Source: Micromonospora sp. WMMD1120
GTDB lineage: Bacteria; Actinomycetota; Actinomycetes; Mycobacteriales; Micromonosporaceae
Direction: 5' to 3'
DNA: 64,000 nt
Assembly: GCF_029626235.1 (NCBI RefSeq)
Contig: NZ_JARUBO010000005.1
Location: 4,434,501 to 4,498,500, forward strand
This document shows, piece by piece, positions 29,021-38,101 of this stretch. The position numbers and the translations under genes were made by a program. The notes beneath the pieces were generated by a model. It searched no databases, was not told the DNA's origin, and saw nothing but the letters and a program-made list of their open reading frames with translations. Positions within the stretch are counted from its first letter, which is position 1. Each line of letters begins with the position of its first letter.

Positions 29021-30721
29021 TTGACCAGGCACGGACTGCACCGCATAACCCGGTTCCGCTCCGGACCCCGGCGCAAGGCGATCGCCATCGGCGTGATCGG
29101 TGGGTCGGTGGTGGCCGGCATCGTGGCGACCATGATGCCGCTGCTGGCCGACGACGACCTCTCGATCCGCGCGGCGGCGGACACCACCGCGACAGCGGTG
29201 CCGCAGGACGGCGACAACGCGGCCAAGACGACGCTCGCCACCTGCGCGACGCGCTGCGACGGCAACCCGCGTGGCGCCCGCACGGCGGTCATCGAGTTCG
29301 CGGTGACCACGGTGCCGGCCAACGCGGTGAACATCCGGGCGACGCTGCGGATGCACGCCTGGCAGCAGTTCGCCGCCACGGTGACCGCGCACGCCTCGCC
29401 GCTGAGCGCCCGGGAGGCGCGACCTCCGCTGGTGTCGCCCGGCGTCGTGCTGGACAGCATCGACCAGGTCGCCAAGGGCGTCAACGAGTGGGACGTCTCC
29501 AAGCTGGTCACCGGCAACGGCACCTGGACGGTCTCGCTGGCCCAGAGCGGTCTGGAGAGCCGGATCTACTGGGCGTCGGTGGAGAACCGCAACCCGGACC
29601 TGCGTCCCAGCCTGACGATCAGCTACGACCTCGGTTCCCGGCCGTCGCCGGTGACGCCCACCCGGCCGGCGCCGCCGCCGACGCCGAGCACGTCACCGAC
29701 CACGTCGCCCACGCCGTCGCCGACCGTCGCGCCGACGCGGACGGCGTCCCCGAGCGCCAGCGCCACGCCGCCGGCCGGATGCGGTTCGGTCTCGGACAAG
29801 CTGGTGCCGTCCTGCGGCGCCTGGTGGGGCATGTACTCACCGGCCGGGGCGTCCGGCGGTTGGGACCACGGCAAGGCGGTCGCCGACGTGGAGGCGCAGG
29901 TCGGGCGGAAGTTCGACATCGTGCACCGCTACCACGACTTCTCCAACGCCGGCAGCAACGGCGCCTTCCCGGACGCGTACGAGGTGCAGCAGATGCGCGA
30001 GGGCCGGCTGATGTTCTTCGCCTGGGAGTCCCGCGACTTCTCCGCCGGCACCACCCTGAAGTGGTCGGACGTCTACAGCGGTCGGCTGGACAGCACCATC
30101 GACGCGGTCGCGGGCCGGATCCGGGCCACCGACACGCCGGTCTTCATGGGCTTCGACCACGAGCCCGAGGACGAGCCGAGCAAGGGCAGTGACGCCGACT
30201 TCGTGCGCGCCTGGCGCCACGTGCACGACCGGTTCGTCAGGGCCGGCGCCACCAACGCCGTCTGGGTCTGGACGATGATGGGCTGGTCCGGGCACTACTC
30301 GCGGTACGCCGGTCTGTACCCGGGCGACAAGTACGTCGACTGGGTGGGCTACGACCCGTACAACTTCCACGTCTGCAACGGCAGCACCGTGTGGAAGAGC
30401 CCGAGCACCACGATCGGTGGCTTCTACAAGTGGCTGGACGACAACGGCGTCGGCGCCGGCAAGCCGCGGATGCTCGCCGAGTTCGGCACCAACTTCGACG
30501 CCAAGGACCCGAGCGCCAAGCAGCGCTGGTTCCAGGACTTCCCGGCGGCGCTGAAGGCGCACCCGAAGATCAAGGCCGCGATCTACTTCAACTCGCCCGG
30601 CATGACCACCCGCACCTCGACCTGCGACATGACGATGAACCACGACGCCGCGGCGGTGGCCGGGTTCGCGCAGGCCGGTCGGGACCCCTACCTGCGGCAA
30701 CCCACCGGGGGTAGCCGCTGA
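29021..30721 (+). CDS. Secreted GH26-like glycoside hydrolase with N-terminal beta-sandwich domain
   Basis: The 566-residue product has an uncleaved-looking signal or anchor (about 20-42), a beta-sandwich-like domain (about 50-203, ending ESRIYWASVENRNPDLRPSLTISY, as in DNRLRE/CBM96-type modules), a Pro/Thr/Ser linker (206-252) and a GH26-type catalytic domain (about 254-560). The likely acid/base is Glu381 in FDHEPE and the nucleophile Glu487 in LAEFGT. GH26 enzymes cut mannans or related beta-glycans. A TTG start at 29021 is used, with GGGAG six bases upstream. It lies at the edge of the exopolysaccharide block, so it may trim or release that polymer, though carbohydrate scavenging is also possible. 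Confidence 0.82.
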   Translation: MTRHGLHRITRFRSGPRRKAIAIGVIGGSVVAGIVATMMPLLADDDLSIRAAADTTATAVPQDGDNAAKTTLATCATRCDGNPRGARTAVIEFAVTTVPANAVNIRATLRMHAWQQFAATVTAHASPLSAREARPPLVSPGVVLDSIDQVAKGVNEWDVSKLVTGNGTWTVSLAQSGLESRIYWASVENRNPDLRPSLTISYDLGSRPSPVTPTRPAPPPTPSTSPTTSPTPSPTVAPTRTASPSASATPPAGCGSVSDKLVPSCGAWWGMYSPAGASGGWDHGKAVADVEAQVGRKFDIVHRYHDFSNAGSNGAFPDAYEVQQMREGRLMFFAWESRDFSAGTTLKWSDVYSGRLDSTIDAVAGRIRATDTPVFMGFDHEPEDEPSKGSDADFVRAWRHVHDRFVRAGATNAVWVWTMMGWSGHYSRYAGLYPGDKYVDWVGYDPYNFHVCNGSTVWKSPSTTIGGFYKWLDDNGVGAGKPRMLAEFGTNFDAKDPSAKQRWFQDFPAALKAHPKIKAAIYFNSPGMTTRTSTCDMTMNHDAAAVAGFAQAGRDPYLRQPTGGSR

Positions 30722-30750
30722 CGATCGAAAAGTTCTGACGGCGCGGCGTT

Positions 30751-30782
30751 CGCCGGAGGTCGGCCGATCCGATCCTCCGGCG
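30751..30782 (+). terminator. Possible terminator after the GH26 gene
   Basis: A 9-base perfect stem (cgccggagg with cctccggcg) surrounds a 14-base loop that can pair again internally. It lies 29 bases past the stop codon. Confidence 0.55.
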
Positions 30783-30886
30783 TTCTGTCGGCTTGCGGAT
30801 TCATGCACCGCCCAATCGGCGGATTTTGCTTACCAGGCTGGACGAGGCACGCTACCTCGGGTTCTCATCCATCTTGGAGGCGCAGC

Positions 30887-32881
30887 GTGCCCAGACTCTC
30901 GCACTTGTGGCGTTCGGTAGGACGACGTCGTACTCGGGCGGGGGTGGTCGCGTTGGCGATCACCGCCGCGGTTCTGGGCGTACCCACGACCTCGTCGGCC
31001 GCGGTCGTGCCGGTCCCGGAGACGGCGACCCTGGTGTCGGCGAATCCCGCCGACGTCACGCCGCACGCCCGGGACGGCGAGACCCGCGCCTTCGCGCAGG
31101 TGGGCAACTCGGTCTTCGTCGGCGGCAGCTTCACCCAGCTCCGGCAGACCGCCACCTCCGCGTGGGTCACCCAGCGCTACCTCTTCGCGTACGACCGGAC
31201 CACCGGGACCATGTCGACGACCTTCCTGCCGGTGCTCGACGGCGCGGTCAACACGCTGGTCGCCGGCCCGAACGGGACGCTGATCGTCGGCGGCGCGTTC
31301 AAGACCGTCAACGGGGTCTCCCGGAAGAACCTGGTGGCGCTGAACCCGTCGACCGGCGCGACCATCGACAGCTGGGTCGGGCGCTCCGACGGTGGCACGG
31401 TCCGTGACCTGGCCCTGCACGGCAACTGGCTGTACGTGGCCGGCGCGTTCAACTGGCTCAACGGCACCGCGCACGTCGGCCTCGGCCGGCTCAACGCGAG
31501 CACCGGCGCGATCGACCCGACGTTCGTCATCGACGCCACCGTCGGGCGGCACAACACCACGTCGTACGTCTGGACCATCGACGTCGCGCCCGACGGCAAC
31601 ACGCTCGTCGTCGGCGGCAATTTCATGCTCGTCAACGGTGTGTCGCGCAACCAGATCGCGTTGGTGGACGTCTCCGGGACCCCGACGTTGATCGACTGGA
31701 GCAGCGACAAGTTCGTCCCGCCGTGCGCGTCTCCGGCGACGTTCGTGCACTACGTGCAGGACGTGAAGTTCGGTGGTGACGGCAGCTGGTTCGTGGTGGG
31801 CACCAACGGTGGCGCCGGCTGGCCGGCCGCGTACTGCGACGCCCTGGTCCGCTTCGAGACGGCCGCGCGGGGCGGTGGCCAGCTCGGCACCTGGGTCGAC
31901 TACACCGGCAACGACACCATCACCTCGGTCGAGGTGGCGGACAACGTGATCTACCTGGGCGGGCACTTCCGCTGGTTGAACAACCCGAACGCCAGCGACA
32001 ACGCCGGTCCGGGCGCGATCGACCGGCTGGGCATCGCCGCGGTCACCCCGGCGACCGGCCTGCCGGTCAACTGGAACCCGCGGCGCAGCGGCAGCGCCTC
32101 GATGCCGGCGGGCACCTCGAGTTGGGGCTCCTCGGTGCCGGTGCTGTGGCGTGGCTCGGACGGCCTCTACTTCGGGCACAACTCCGACGGTATGGGCGAG
32201 GAGTACCACGGCCGGCTCGGCATGTTCCCGCTCGCCGGTGGTCGTACCTTCACGCCGAAGAACCCGCCCAGCGGCAGCACCGGCAACCTCTACCTGAGCA
32301 CCGGCGCGGGCACGCTCGCCAGGGTGCCGTTCGACGGCGCCGCGCTGGGCACCCCGGAAACCGTCAGCCAGCCCGCGTACACGGCGGCCGGCGCGACCTG
32401 GCGGGTGGACGACCGGATCTACTGGTCGCACACGGTGGCGGGCACGCCCACCGGCAGTCGGATCGACGTGTCGCTCTTCAACGGCGGCGCGATCGGCACG
32501 CCGTGGGAGGCGTCCGGCTACAACGACTGGTTCAACCCGGCGGTGCTGACCGGCGCCTTCTATCTCGACGGTCGGCTCTACTACACCCGCACCGGCACCA
32601 ACAACCTCTACTACCGCTACTTCGAGATCGACGGCAACTACCTCGGCGCCACCGAGTTCACGTTGCCGACCAGCGGCGTGACCTGGTCCGGCGTGCGTGG
32701 CATGGCCTGGGTGGACGGCAAGATCGTCTACGGTTTCACCGACGGCGCGCTGCGGAGCGTGGCGTTCGACCCGACGGCGGCGCCGAGCGTGGCGGTCAAC
32801 GGCACCACGGCAGCGGTCATCGCCACGGCGACGCCCGAGTTGTCCTGGTCTACCCCATCGACCTTCTTCTCCGTACAGTAA
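30887..32881 (+). CDS. Secreted beta-propeller-like protein with delta-60-type repeats
   Basis: The 664-residue product has a signal peptide (about 1-39, LAITAAVLGVPTTSSAA) and a row of repeats such as SVFVGGSFTQLRQ, LIVGGAFKTVNGVSRKNL, LYVAGAFNWLNGTAHVGL, LVVGGNFMLVNGVSRNQI and IYLGGHFRWLNN, which are typical of delta-60 repeat beta-propellers. The C-terminal half (about 410-650) is another beta-rich, Gly/Tyr/Thr-rich section (RIYWSHTVAG, RLYYTRTGTNNLYYRYF). No catalytic motif is seen; a binding or structural role at the cell surface is inferred. The GTG at 30887 follows GGAGG (30876-30880). Confidence 0.78.
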   Translation: MPRLSHLWRSVGRRRTRAGVVALAITAAVLGVPTTSSAAVVPVPETATLVSANPADVTPHARDGETRAFAQVGNSVFVGGSFTQLRQTATSAWVTQRYLFAYDRTTGTMSTTFLPVLDGAVNTLVAGPNGTLIVGGAFKTVNGVSRKNLVALNPSTGATIDSWVGRSDGGTVRDLALHGNWLYVAGAFNWLNGTAHVGLGRLNASTGAIDPTFVIDATVGRHNTTSYVWTIDVAPDGNTLVVGGNFMLVNGVSRNQIALVDVSGTPTLIDWSSDKFVPPCASPATFVHYVQDVKFGGDGSWFVVGTNGGAGWPAAYCDALVRFETAARGGGQLGTWVDYTGNDTITSVEVADNVIYLGGHFRWLNNPNASDNAGPGAIDRLGIAAVTPATGLPVNWNPRRSGSASMPAGTSSWGSSVPVLWRGSDGLYFGHNSDGMGEEYHGRLGMFPLAGGRTFTPKNPPSGSTGNLYLSTGAGTLARVPFDGAALGTPETVSQPAYTAAGATWRVDDRIYWSHTVAGTPTGSRIDVSLFNGGAIGTPWEASGYNDWFNPAVLTGAFYLDGRLYYTRTGTNNLYYRYFEIDGNYLGATEFTLPTSGVTWSGVRGMAWVDGKIVYGFTDGALRSVAFDPTAAPSVAVNGTTAAVIATATPELSWSTPSTFFSVQ

Positions 32882-32925
32882 GGGTCGACAGTTTGTAACG
32901 GAGCATCGGTAGATTGTTCACGTTG

Positions 32926-32955
32926 GGCCGGTGGCGGGTCCCACCGCCGCCGGCC
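32926..32955 (+). promoter_or_regulatory. Leader hairpin ahead of the polysaccharide operon
   Basis: A 12-base stem (ggccggtggcgg with ccgccgccggcc, one G-U pair) and a six-base loop end ten bases before the Shine-Dalgarno GGGGGAGGG of the acyltransferase gene. A possible -10 box, TAGATT (32910-32915), lies just upstream with only a weak -35 (TCGACA or GACAGT). The hairpin could end transcription from the beta-propeller gene or attenuate the operon downstream. Confidence 0.45.
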
Positions 32956-32979
32956 CCGTGACGTGGGGGAGGGTCGTCG

Positions 32980-33531
32980 TTGCACGCCGCCGCTGGCATC
33001 CGAACGAGTCGCGCGGTGCGTCTGGTCTTCGCGGTCAAACGCCGCTGGTACCGCCTGCGCTACCGGCGGCTGACGCTCGGCCGGGACGTGGAGATCCGTG
33101 GTCGGATCCGATTGCGCCGTGGCGTACGGGTGACCATCGGTGACCGGACCCGGCTCAACAAGCTCGTCCGCTTCGCGGGCCCCGGCGAGGTTCACGTCGG
33201 AGCCGACTGCCTGCTCAACGCCACCTGGATCGGCACCTGGACGTCGGTCACGGTGGGGGACCGGTGCCTGCTGTCGGACTGCGAGCTGCTCGACAACGAC
33301 TTCCACAACCTGCCCCCGGAGCAACGGCACGAACCGCCCGGCCCGCTCACCCGTGCTCCGATCGTCCTCGAGGAGAACGTCTGGGTCGGCGCGCACGCCC
33401 TTGTCCTCAAGGGCGTCCGGGTCGGTCGGGACAGCGTCGTGGGCGCGGCGACGGTGGTCCGCACGGACGTGCCACCCGGTGTGGTGGTCGTCGGTAATCC
33501 TCAACAGACGGTGAAGAAGTTCCATGACTGA
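32980..33531 (+). CDS. Acyltransferase with left-handed beta-helix (hexapeptide repeat) fold
   Basis: The 183-residue product has hexapeptide-like repeats (VEIRGRIRLRRGVRVTIGDRTRL, VTVGDRCLLSDCELLDND, APIVLEENVWVGAHALVLKGVRVGRDSVVGAATVV) ending in PPGVVVVGNPQQTV, the typical end of WbbJ/NodL-type acetyltransferases. It probably acetylates a sugar of the exopolysaccharide. The TTG start at 32980 is supported by GGGGGAGGG upstream. It overlaps the Wzz-like gene by eight bases and so opens the operon. Confidence 0.85.
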   Translation: MHAAAGIRTSRAVRLVFAVKRRWYRLRYRRLTLGRDVEIRGRIRLRRGVRVTIGDRTRLNKLVRFAGPGEVHVGADCLLNATWIGTWTSVTVGDRCLLSDCELLDNDFHNLPPEQRHEPPGPLTRAPIVLEENVWVGAHALVLKGVRVGRDSVVGAATVVRTDVPPGVVVVGNPQQTVKKFHD

Positions 33532-35125
33532 CGCAGCGCCCGGCACCTGGTCCACGGACGGCTCGTCGGCCGACTCCGCCCGCTCGGTGACACTGACCGA
33601 CCTGCTGCGGGTGCCGATGCACCGGCTGCGTCTGGTGGCGGCGGCGGCCCTGGTCGGCCTGCTCGCCGCGCTCGGCTACGTGCTGCTGGTTCCGGCGGCG
33701 TTGACCGCGAGCGCCGTGGTCGCGGTCCGGCCGGTGGTGACCGACGCCTTCACCCCCAGCGGCGCGGGCGCCGACCGCGCGGTCAACATGAACGTGGAGA
33801 GCGGCATCGCCACCGGCACCGAGGTGGTGCAGCGACTCGCCAACGCGGCCGGCGCCGACCCGCGCAACGTCCGCGACGCGCTCGAGGTCGAGGTGCCCAC
33901 CGGTGGGCAGATCCTGCGCTTCACCTACCAGGCGCGCGACGCGCAGCGGGCGGTGCAGAGCGCCAACATGGCCGCCGAGGCATACCTGAGCGTGCGACGG
34001 GCCATGTACGAGCAGCAGCGCGCCGAGATGCTGCGCTCCTACGACGCCAGCATCACCAAGGTCGCGGCGCAGCAGAGCGCGCTGCAGAAGCGGGCGAACA
34101 GCGCCAAGGACACCGCCGCCGGCGACGCGCTGGTGGCCGAGCTGGCCGGCATCAACAACCAGCTCACCCAACTCAACGCCGCCCGTACCGAGATCGCCGC
34201 CGTCGACGTCAACCCCGGTTGGGTCACCCAGAGCGCGGAGAAGGCGCTCGTCACCTCCGCCGGGCACCGACCGCTCTACCTGGTCGCCGGCCTGCTCGGC
34301 GGCGCGCTGATCGGTGTCGTGCTCGCGTACCTCTGGGAGTCGACCGACCGGCGGGTCCGCTCGGTGGCGGACGGCCGGGACGCCTCCGGGCTCCCGCTGC
34401 TCGGCACGGTGCGCCGCCCGGCGTTCCGGGGCAGCCCCCGGGCCGTCGACGCCGACGTCCGGTACGTGGCGATGGCGGTCGCCGAGCGGGTCCGCCCACC
34501 CGCCCGGGTCGCGCTCCTCACCGCGCGGGAGGACGCCACAGCGCTCACCGCGGGCCTCGCCGTCGCGCTCGCCGCCGACGGCCGGGAGGTTTTCGTCGCC
34601 GACGACAGCGGTCGGATCGAGCGGCTGCGCGCCAGCGTGCTCGCCGACCGGGGACGGTTGCCCATCGACCCGTCCCGGCCGCTGGTGCCCAAGCCCCGGC
34701 CGGCCGGCAGCGTGCCGACCGGCAGCGGCGGCGCCGACGGCACGCCCGCCCGCCGACCCTCACCGCACCCGCTCGGGGCCCGCCCGTCCACCGACCCGGA
34801 CGCCACGCTGACGTTGCCCCGGGTGTCGTCCGCCCGCCCGGACAACAACGCGCGCGTCGTGGCCCCGGACGAGGTGGCGGTGGGCGTGGGCAGCGTCCGG
34901 TTCGGCACCTGGCGGCAGGGCGCGGACCACGGTCTGGTGCTGTTCAACGCCCCACCGGCGGAGTCCGACGAGCGCGGCGTGGCGGTCGCCCGGCAGGGCA
35001 GCGCGGTGGTGGTCGTCGAGCGGGACCGCACCCGCCAGAGCGACCTGCGACGCCTGGTCGAGCGGCTGCGCGCCGCCGGGGTCACCCCGCTGGGGTTCGT
35101 GCTCACCCGCAACGGCCGGGCCTGA
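33524..35125 (+). CDS. Wzz-like polysaccharide co-polymerase fused to a degenerate tyrosine-kinase-type ATPase
   Basis: The 533-residue product has two membrane spans (about 35-58 and 250-270) flanking a periplasmic helical region (160-225), as in polysaccharide co-polymerases that set chain length. The cytoplasmic part aligns in plan with BY-kinases but is broken: the Walker A position reads LLTAREDATALTAG (about 331-344) with no GxGKS/T, the Walker A' position reads VFVADDSG (356-363), and the Walker B-like VLFNAPPAESD (472-482) has Asn for Asp. The end (VVVVERDRTRQSDLRRLVERL, GFVLTRNG) matches the kinase fold. No C-terminal tyrosine cluster exists. A Pro-rich insert spans about 385-440. 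It should be a non-phosphorylating scaffold. Confidence 0.82.
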   Translation: MTDAAPGTWSTDGSSADSARSVTLTDLLRVPMHRLRLVAAAALVGLLAALGYVLLVPAALTASAVVAVRPVVTDAFTPSGAGADRAVNMNVESGIATGTEVVQRLANAAGADPRNVRDALEVEVPTGGQILRFTYQARDAQRAVQSANMAAEAYLSVRRAMYEQQRAEMLRSYDASITKVAAQQSALQKRANSAKDTAAGDALVAELAGINNQLTQLNAARTEIAAVDVNPGWVTQSAEKALVTSAGHRPLYLVAGLLGGALIGVVLAYLWESTDRRVRSVADGRDASGLPLLGTVRRPAFRGSPRAVDADVRYVAMAVAERVRPPARVALLTAREDATALTAGLAVALAADGREVFVADDSGRIERLRASVLADRGRLPIDPSRPLVPKPRPAGSVPTGSGGADGTPARRPSPHPLGARPSTDPDATLTLPRVSSARPDNNARVVAPDEVAVGVGSVRFGTWRQGADHGLVLFNAPPAESDERGVAVARQGSAVVVVERDRTRQSDLRRLVERLRAAGVTPLGFVLTRNGRA

Positions 35126-35127
35126 GC

Positions 35128-36492
35128 GTGTCGGTCACCCGTGCCCCGGCCACCGAACCGCCACCCGGGGGCGTCCCGGCCGCGCCGACGCCCGCACCGC
35201 CCCCCGCACCGCCGCGACTGCCGCTCTGGCCGCTCGCGTTGATGTTCGGCCTGGTGCCGCTCTGGTGGCTGCTCGGGGCGTTCTACCTGGGTTGGCCGCT
35301 GCTGGGCGCGCTGCTGCTGGCGCTGCTGCTCACCCGCGGGCGGGTGCCGCTGCCGCCGGCGATCGGCATCTGGTTGCTGTTCCTCGGCATCGTGGTGGTC
35401 AGCGCCACCCAACTGGCGTCGCCCGCCTCGTTGCTCACGTTCGCCCTGCGCCTGGCCTTCTATCTGACCGCTCTGGTGGTCGGCGTCTACGTGTACGCCG
35501 CCGCCCGGGAACGTGCCAGCCTGGTGGCGGTGCTCACGCCGCTGTGCGCGTTCTGGTTCGGGCTGGTGGCGCTGGGCTGGCTCGGGGTGCTGGTGCCCCG
35601 GCTGGCCATGACGACCCCGATGGAGGTGCTGCTGCCCGGCGGGGTGGCCGGCACCCCGTTCATCAAGGACATGGTGCACCTCACCACCGCCGAATACAGC
35701 GACCGTTCGCTCAACCCGATCTACCGGCCGGCCGCGCCGTTCGCGTACACGAACAACTACGGCAGCGCGTACGCGATGGCACTGCCCTGCGTGGTGGCCT
35801 TCACGATGCTGCGTCGGCAGGGCATCCTGCGCTGGGCGCTGCTGGCGTCGCTGCCGTTGTCGCTCGCGCCGGCGTTCCTCACCCTCAACCGGGCGATGTT
35901 CCTCAGCCTCGGCGCCGGGCTGGCCGTGCTCGGGGTGCGGGCCAGCCTGCGCGGCAACGTGCGGGTGGCCGCTTCCATCGTCGGCGTTGTCGTGATCGGA
36001 GCGGTGGCGACGCTGTTCATCCCGATCGCCGACCTGATCAACAAGCGGGTCGACTCCAGCGACACCAACACCGACCGACTCTCGCTCTACACCGAGGTGA
36101 TCCGTCGGGTGCAGGAGTCGCCGTGGCTGGGCTACGGCGCTCCGGTGAACGTCGACACCGTGTCGGCGGCGGCCCCCATCGGCACCCAGGGCCAGCTGTG
36201 GATGGTGCTGTTCAGCCACGGCGTACCGGCGCTGATCTGCTTCCTCGCCTGGTTCGTCGCCGCCGCGGTGATCTGCGCGCGGGCGACCTCGGCGGCCGGG
36301 CAGTGGCTGGCGGTGGTGCCGGTCGTCTGCCTGGTGCAGATCCCGTTCTACGGGATGGCCAACCAGAACCTGGCCGTCGCGTTCTTCGCTGTCGCCTTCG
36401 CGATGGCGCTCACCGAACGCGAGCGGCGGACCGGCGCGGTCGCGGCAGTGGCCCTGCCGCCGGCCGGGCGCGCCACAGCGGTGCCCGCGTGA
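35128..36492 (+). CDS. O-antigen ligase/polymerase-like membrane protein (Wzy/WaaL type)
   Basis: The 454-residue membrane protein has about eleven hydrophobic segments. A large loop (about 165-215) contains HLTTAEYSDRSLNPIYRPAAPFAYTNNYGSAYAMAL, and a later DSSDTNTDRLSLYTEVIRRVQESPWLGYG segment matches the conserved (S/T)GR..W..... NPWLGxG pattern of the O-antigen ligase/polymerase family. It is the likely polymerase (Wzy) of this locus; attachment of polymer to a carrier is the alternative. The GTG at 35128 starts two bases after the previous stop; the N-terminal 30 residues are Pro-rich. It overlaps the flippase by four bases. Confidence 0.82.
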   Translation: MSVTRAPATEPPPGGVPAAPTPAPPPAPPRLPLWPLALMFGLVPLWWLLGAFYLGWPLLGALLLALLLTRGRVPLPPAIGIWLLFLGIVVVSATQLASPASLLTFALRLAFYLTALVVGVYVYAAARERASLVAVLTPLCAFWFGLVALGWLGVLVPRLAMTTPMEVLLPGGVAGTPFIKDMVHLTTAEYSDRSLNPIYRPAAPFAYTNNYGSAYAMALPCVVAFTMLRRQGILRWALLASLPLSLAPAFLTLNRAMFLSLGAGLAVLGVRASLRGNVRVAASIVGVVVIGAVATLFIPIADLINKRVDSSDTNTDRLSLYTEVIRRVQESPWLGYGAPVNVDTVSAAAPIGTQGQLWMVLFSHGVPALICFLAWFVAAAVICARATSAAGQWLAVVPVVCLVQIPFYGMANQNLAVAFFAVAFAMALTERERRTGAVAAVALPPAGRATAVPA

Positions 36493-38093
36493 CCGCCGCC
36501 ACCCGTCCGCCGGCCGGGGCCGAACCGGGCGGTCCGGCGACGCCGGAGGCCGCCGGTTCGGCCGAGACCCGGCGCAGCGCCCGCAGCGGGGTGGCCGGGC
36601 TGCTCGGCGCGGCCACCAGCGGCCTGTTCGGGTTCGTGCTGGCCGTGGTGATCACGCGGGGGTACGGCACATCCGGCGCGGGCGCGTTCTTCGCCGCGAT
36701 CGGGGTGGTCACCGTCGCCACCGCGATCTGCACGCTCGGTGCGGAGACCGGTCTGATGTGGGCGCTGCCGCGGCGCGCCCTCGGGGTGCGCGGTGACGCG
36801 GCCCGGGTGCTCCCGGTGGCGCTGATCCCGCCGCTGGTGACCGCGCTGCTGGTCGCCGGCGCGGGGGCGCTGGCCGCCGACGCGCTCGCGCCCCGGCTGC
36901 TGGGCGACTCCCTCGCGAACGGCGACGCGCTGCTCACCGTCACGTTCGCCGCGGTGCCGGTGGTGGTCGTGATGACCCTGCTGCTGGCCGCCCTGCGCTG
37001 CGTGCGACCCATCCGGGCGTACGTCGGGGTGCAGTTCCTCCTGTTGCCGGTCGCCCGCCCGGTGCTGGTCGGCGCCGCCGCGCTGGCCGGCGGTGGGCTG
37101 CTCGCCGGCATGACCGGCTGGTTGGTGCCGGCGGCGTTGGCGCTGCTGGCCTGCCTCACGCTCGTCGCCGGGCCGCTCGGGGTGGGCCGGGGCGCGACGC
37201 TGCGACCCCACAGCGCCGACTGGTCGGCGTTCTGGCGCTTCGCTCTGCCCCGAGCCGCCTCGGCCGCCATCGACGCCGGCAACATGTGGGTGGGAGTGCT
37301 GCTCACCTCGGTGCTCGCCGGGCCGGCGGACGCCGGCGTGTTCGGCGCGGTCGGCCGTTACGTGCTGGCGGGCCAGTTGGCCATGCAGGGGTTGCGGGTG
37401 GCGGTGTCGCCGCAGCTGTCCCGGCTGCTGGGGCGCGGCGAACGGGCCGCCGCGGCGGCGGTGCACCGGCAGTTGACCAGGTGGGGGCTGGTGCTGTCCT
37501 GGCCGGTCTATCTGCTGCTGGCGGTGTTCGCGCTCGCCTTCCTCCAGCTCTTCGGGCCGGAGTTCACCGCCGGGGTGCCGGCGATGACCGTGCTCGCGGT
37601 GGCGATGCTTGTCAACACCGGCGTGGGCAACGTGCAGAGCCTGCTGCTGATGGGCGGGCGCAGCGGGCTGCACCTGGTGGCCACCGTGGCCGGGCTGACG
37701 GTGACCGTGTCGCTGGGTCTGTGGCTGATCCCCGAGCACGGGGCGACGGGAGCGGCGGTGGCCTGGGCGGTGGGCATCGCCACCGAGAACCTCACCGCCG
37801 CGACGTTCGCCCGCTCGGTGGTGCGGGAGCCGCTCGTCGACGTCGCGACGGCGCGCGCGGCGGCGGCCACCGTCGCCGGTGTGGGTCTGGCCGCCGGCGT
37901 CGGCGTGCTGGCCGGTGGTCGCGGGCTACCCGGTCTCGCGGTGGCGCTGGCCGTGCTGCTGGCCGGCTGCGTCGGCATGTTGACGTTGCCCCGGGTCCGT
38001 GCGGGCATCCGGGGCACCATGAGGCAGATCCGTGGGGGCACCGACGCGGCCGCGGCCGCCGAGCCCGCCACGGCATCGACGAGAGGCAGGTGA
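36489..38093 (+). CDS. Polysaccharide flippase-like membrane protein (Wzx/MATE-type MOP exporter)
   Basis: The 534-residue product has about 12-14 membrane segments and the typical layout of the MOP exporter superfamily. It starts with RSGVAGLLGAATSGLFGFVLAVVITRGYGTSGAGAFFAAIG, and has a mid-protein FWRFALPRAASAAIDAGNMWVG and LARLLGRGE-like loop regions. It should flip lipid-linked repeat units across the membrane. The GTG at 36489 overlaps the polymerase stop (GTGA). Confidence 0.85.
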   Translation: MTAATRPPAGAEPGGPATPEAAGSAETRRSARSGVAGLLGAATSGLFGFVLAVVITRGYGTSGAGAFFAAIGVVTVATAICTLGAETGLMWALPRRALGVRGDAARVLPVALIPPLVTALLVAGAGALAADALAPRLLGDSLANGDALLTVTFAAVPVVVVMTLLLAALRCVRPIRAYVGVQFLLLPVARPVLVGAAALAGGGLLAGMTGWLVPAALALLACLTLVAGPLGVGRGATLRPHSADWSAFWRFALPRAASAAIDAGNMWVGVLLTSVLAGPADAGVFGAVGRYVLAGQLAMQGLRVAVSPQLSRLLGRGERAAAAAVHRQLTRWGLVLSWPVYLLLAVFALAFLQLFGPEFTAGVPAMTVLAVAMLVNTGVGNVQSLLLMGGRSGLHLVATVAGLTVTVSLGLWLIPEHGATGAAVAWAVGIATENLTAATFARSVVREPLVDVATARAAAATVAGVGLAAGVGVLAGGRGLPGLAVALAVLLAGCVGMLTLPRVRAGIRGTMRQIRGGTDAAAAAEPATASTRGR

Positions 38094-38101
38094 GGTCAGT
38101 C

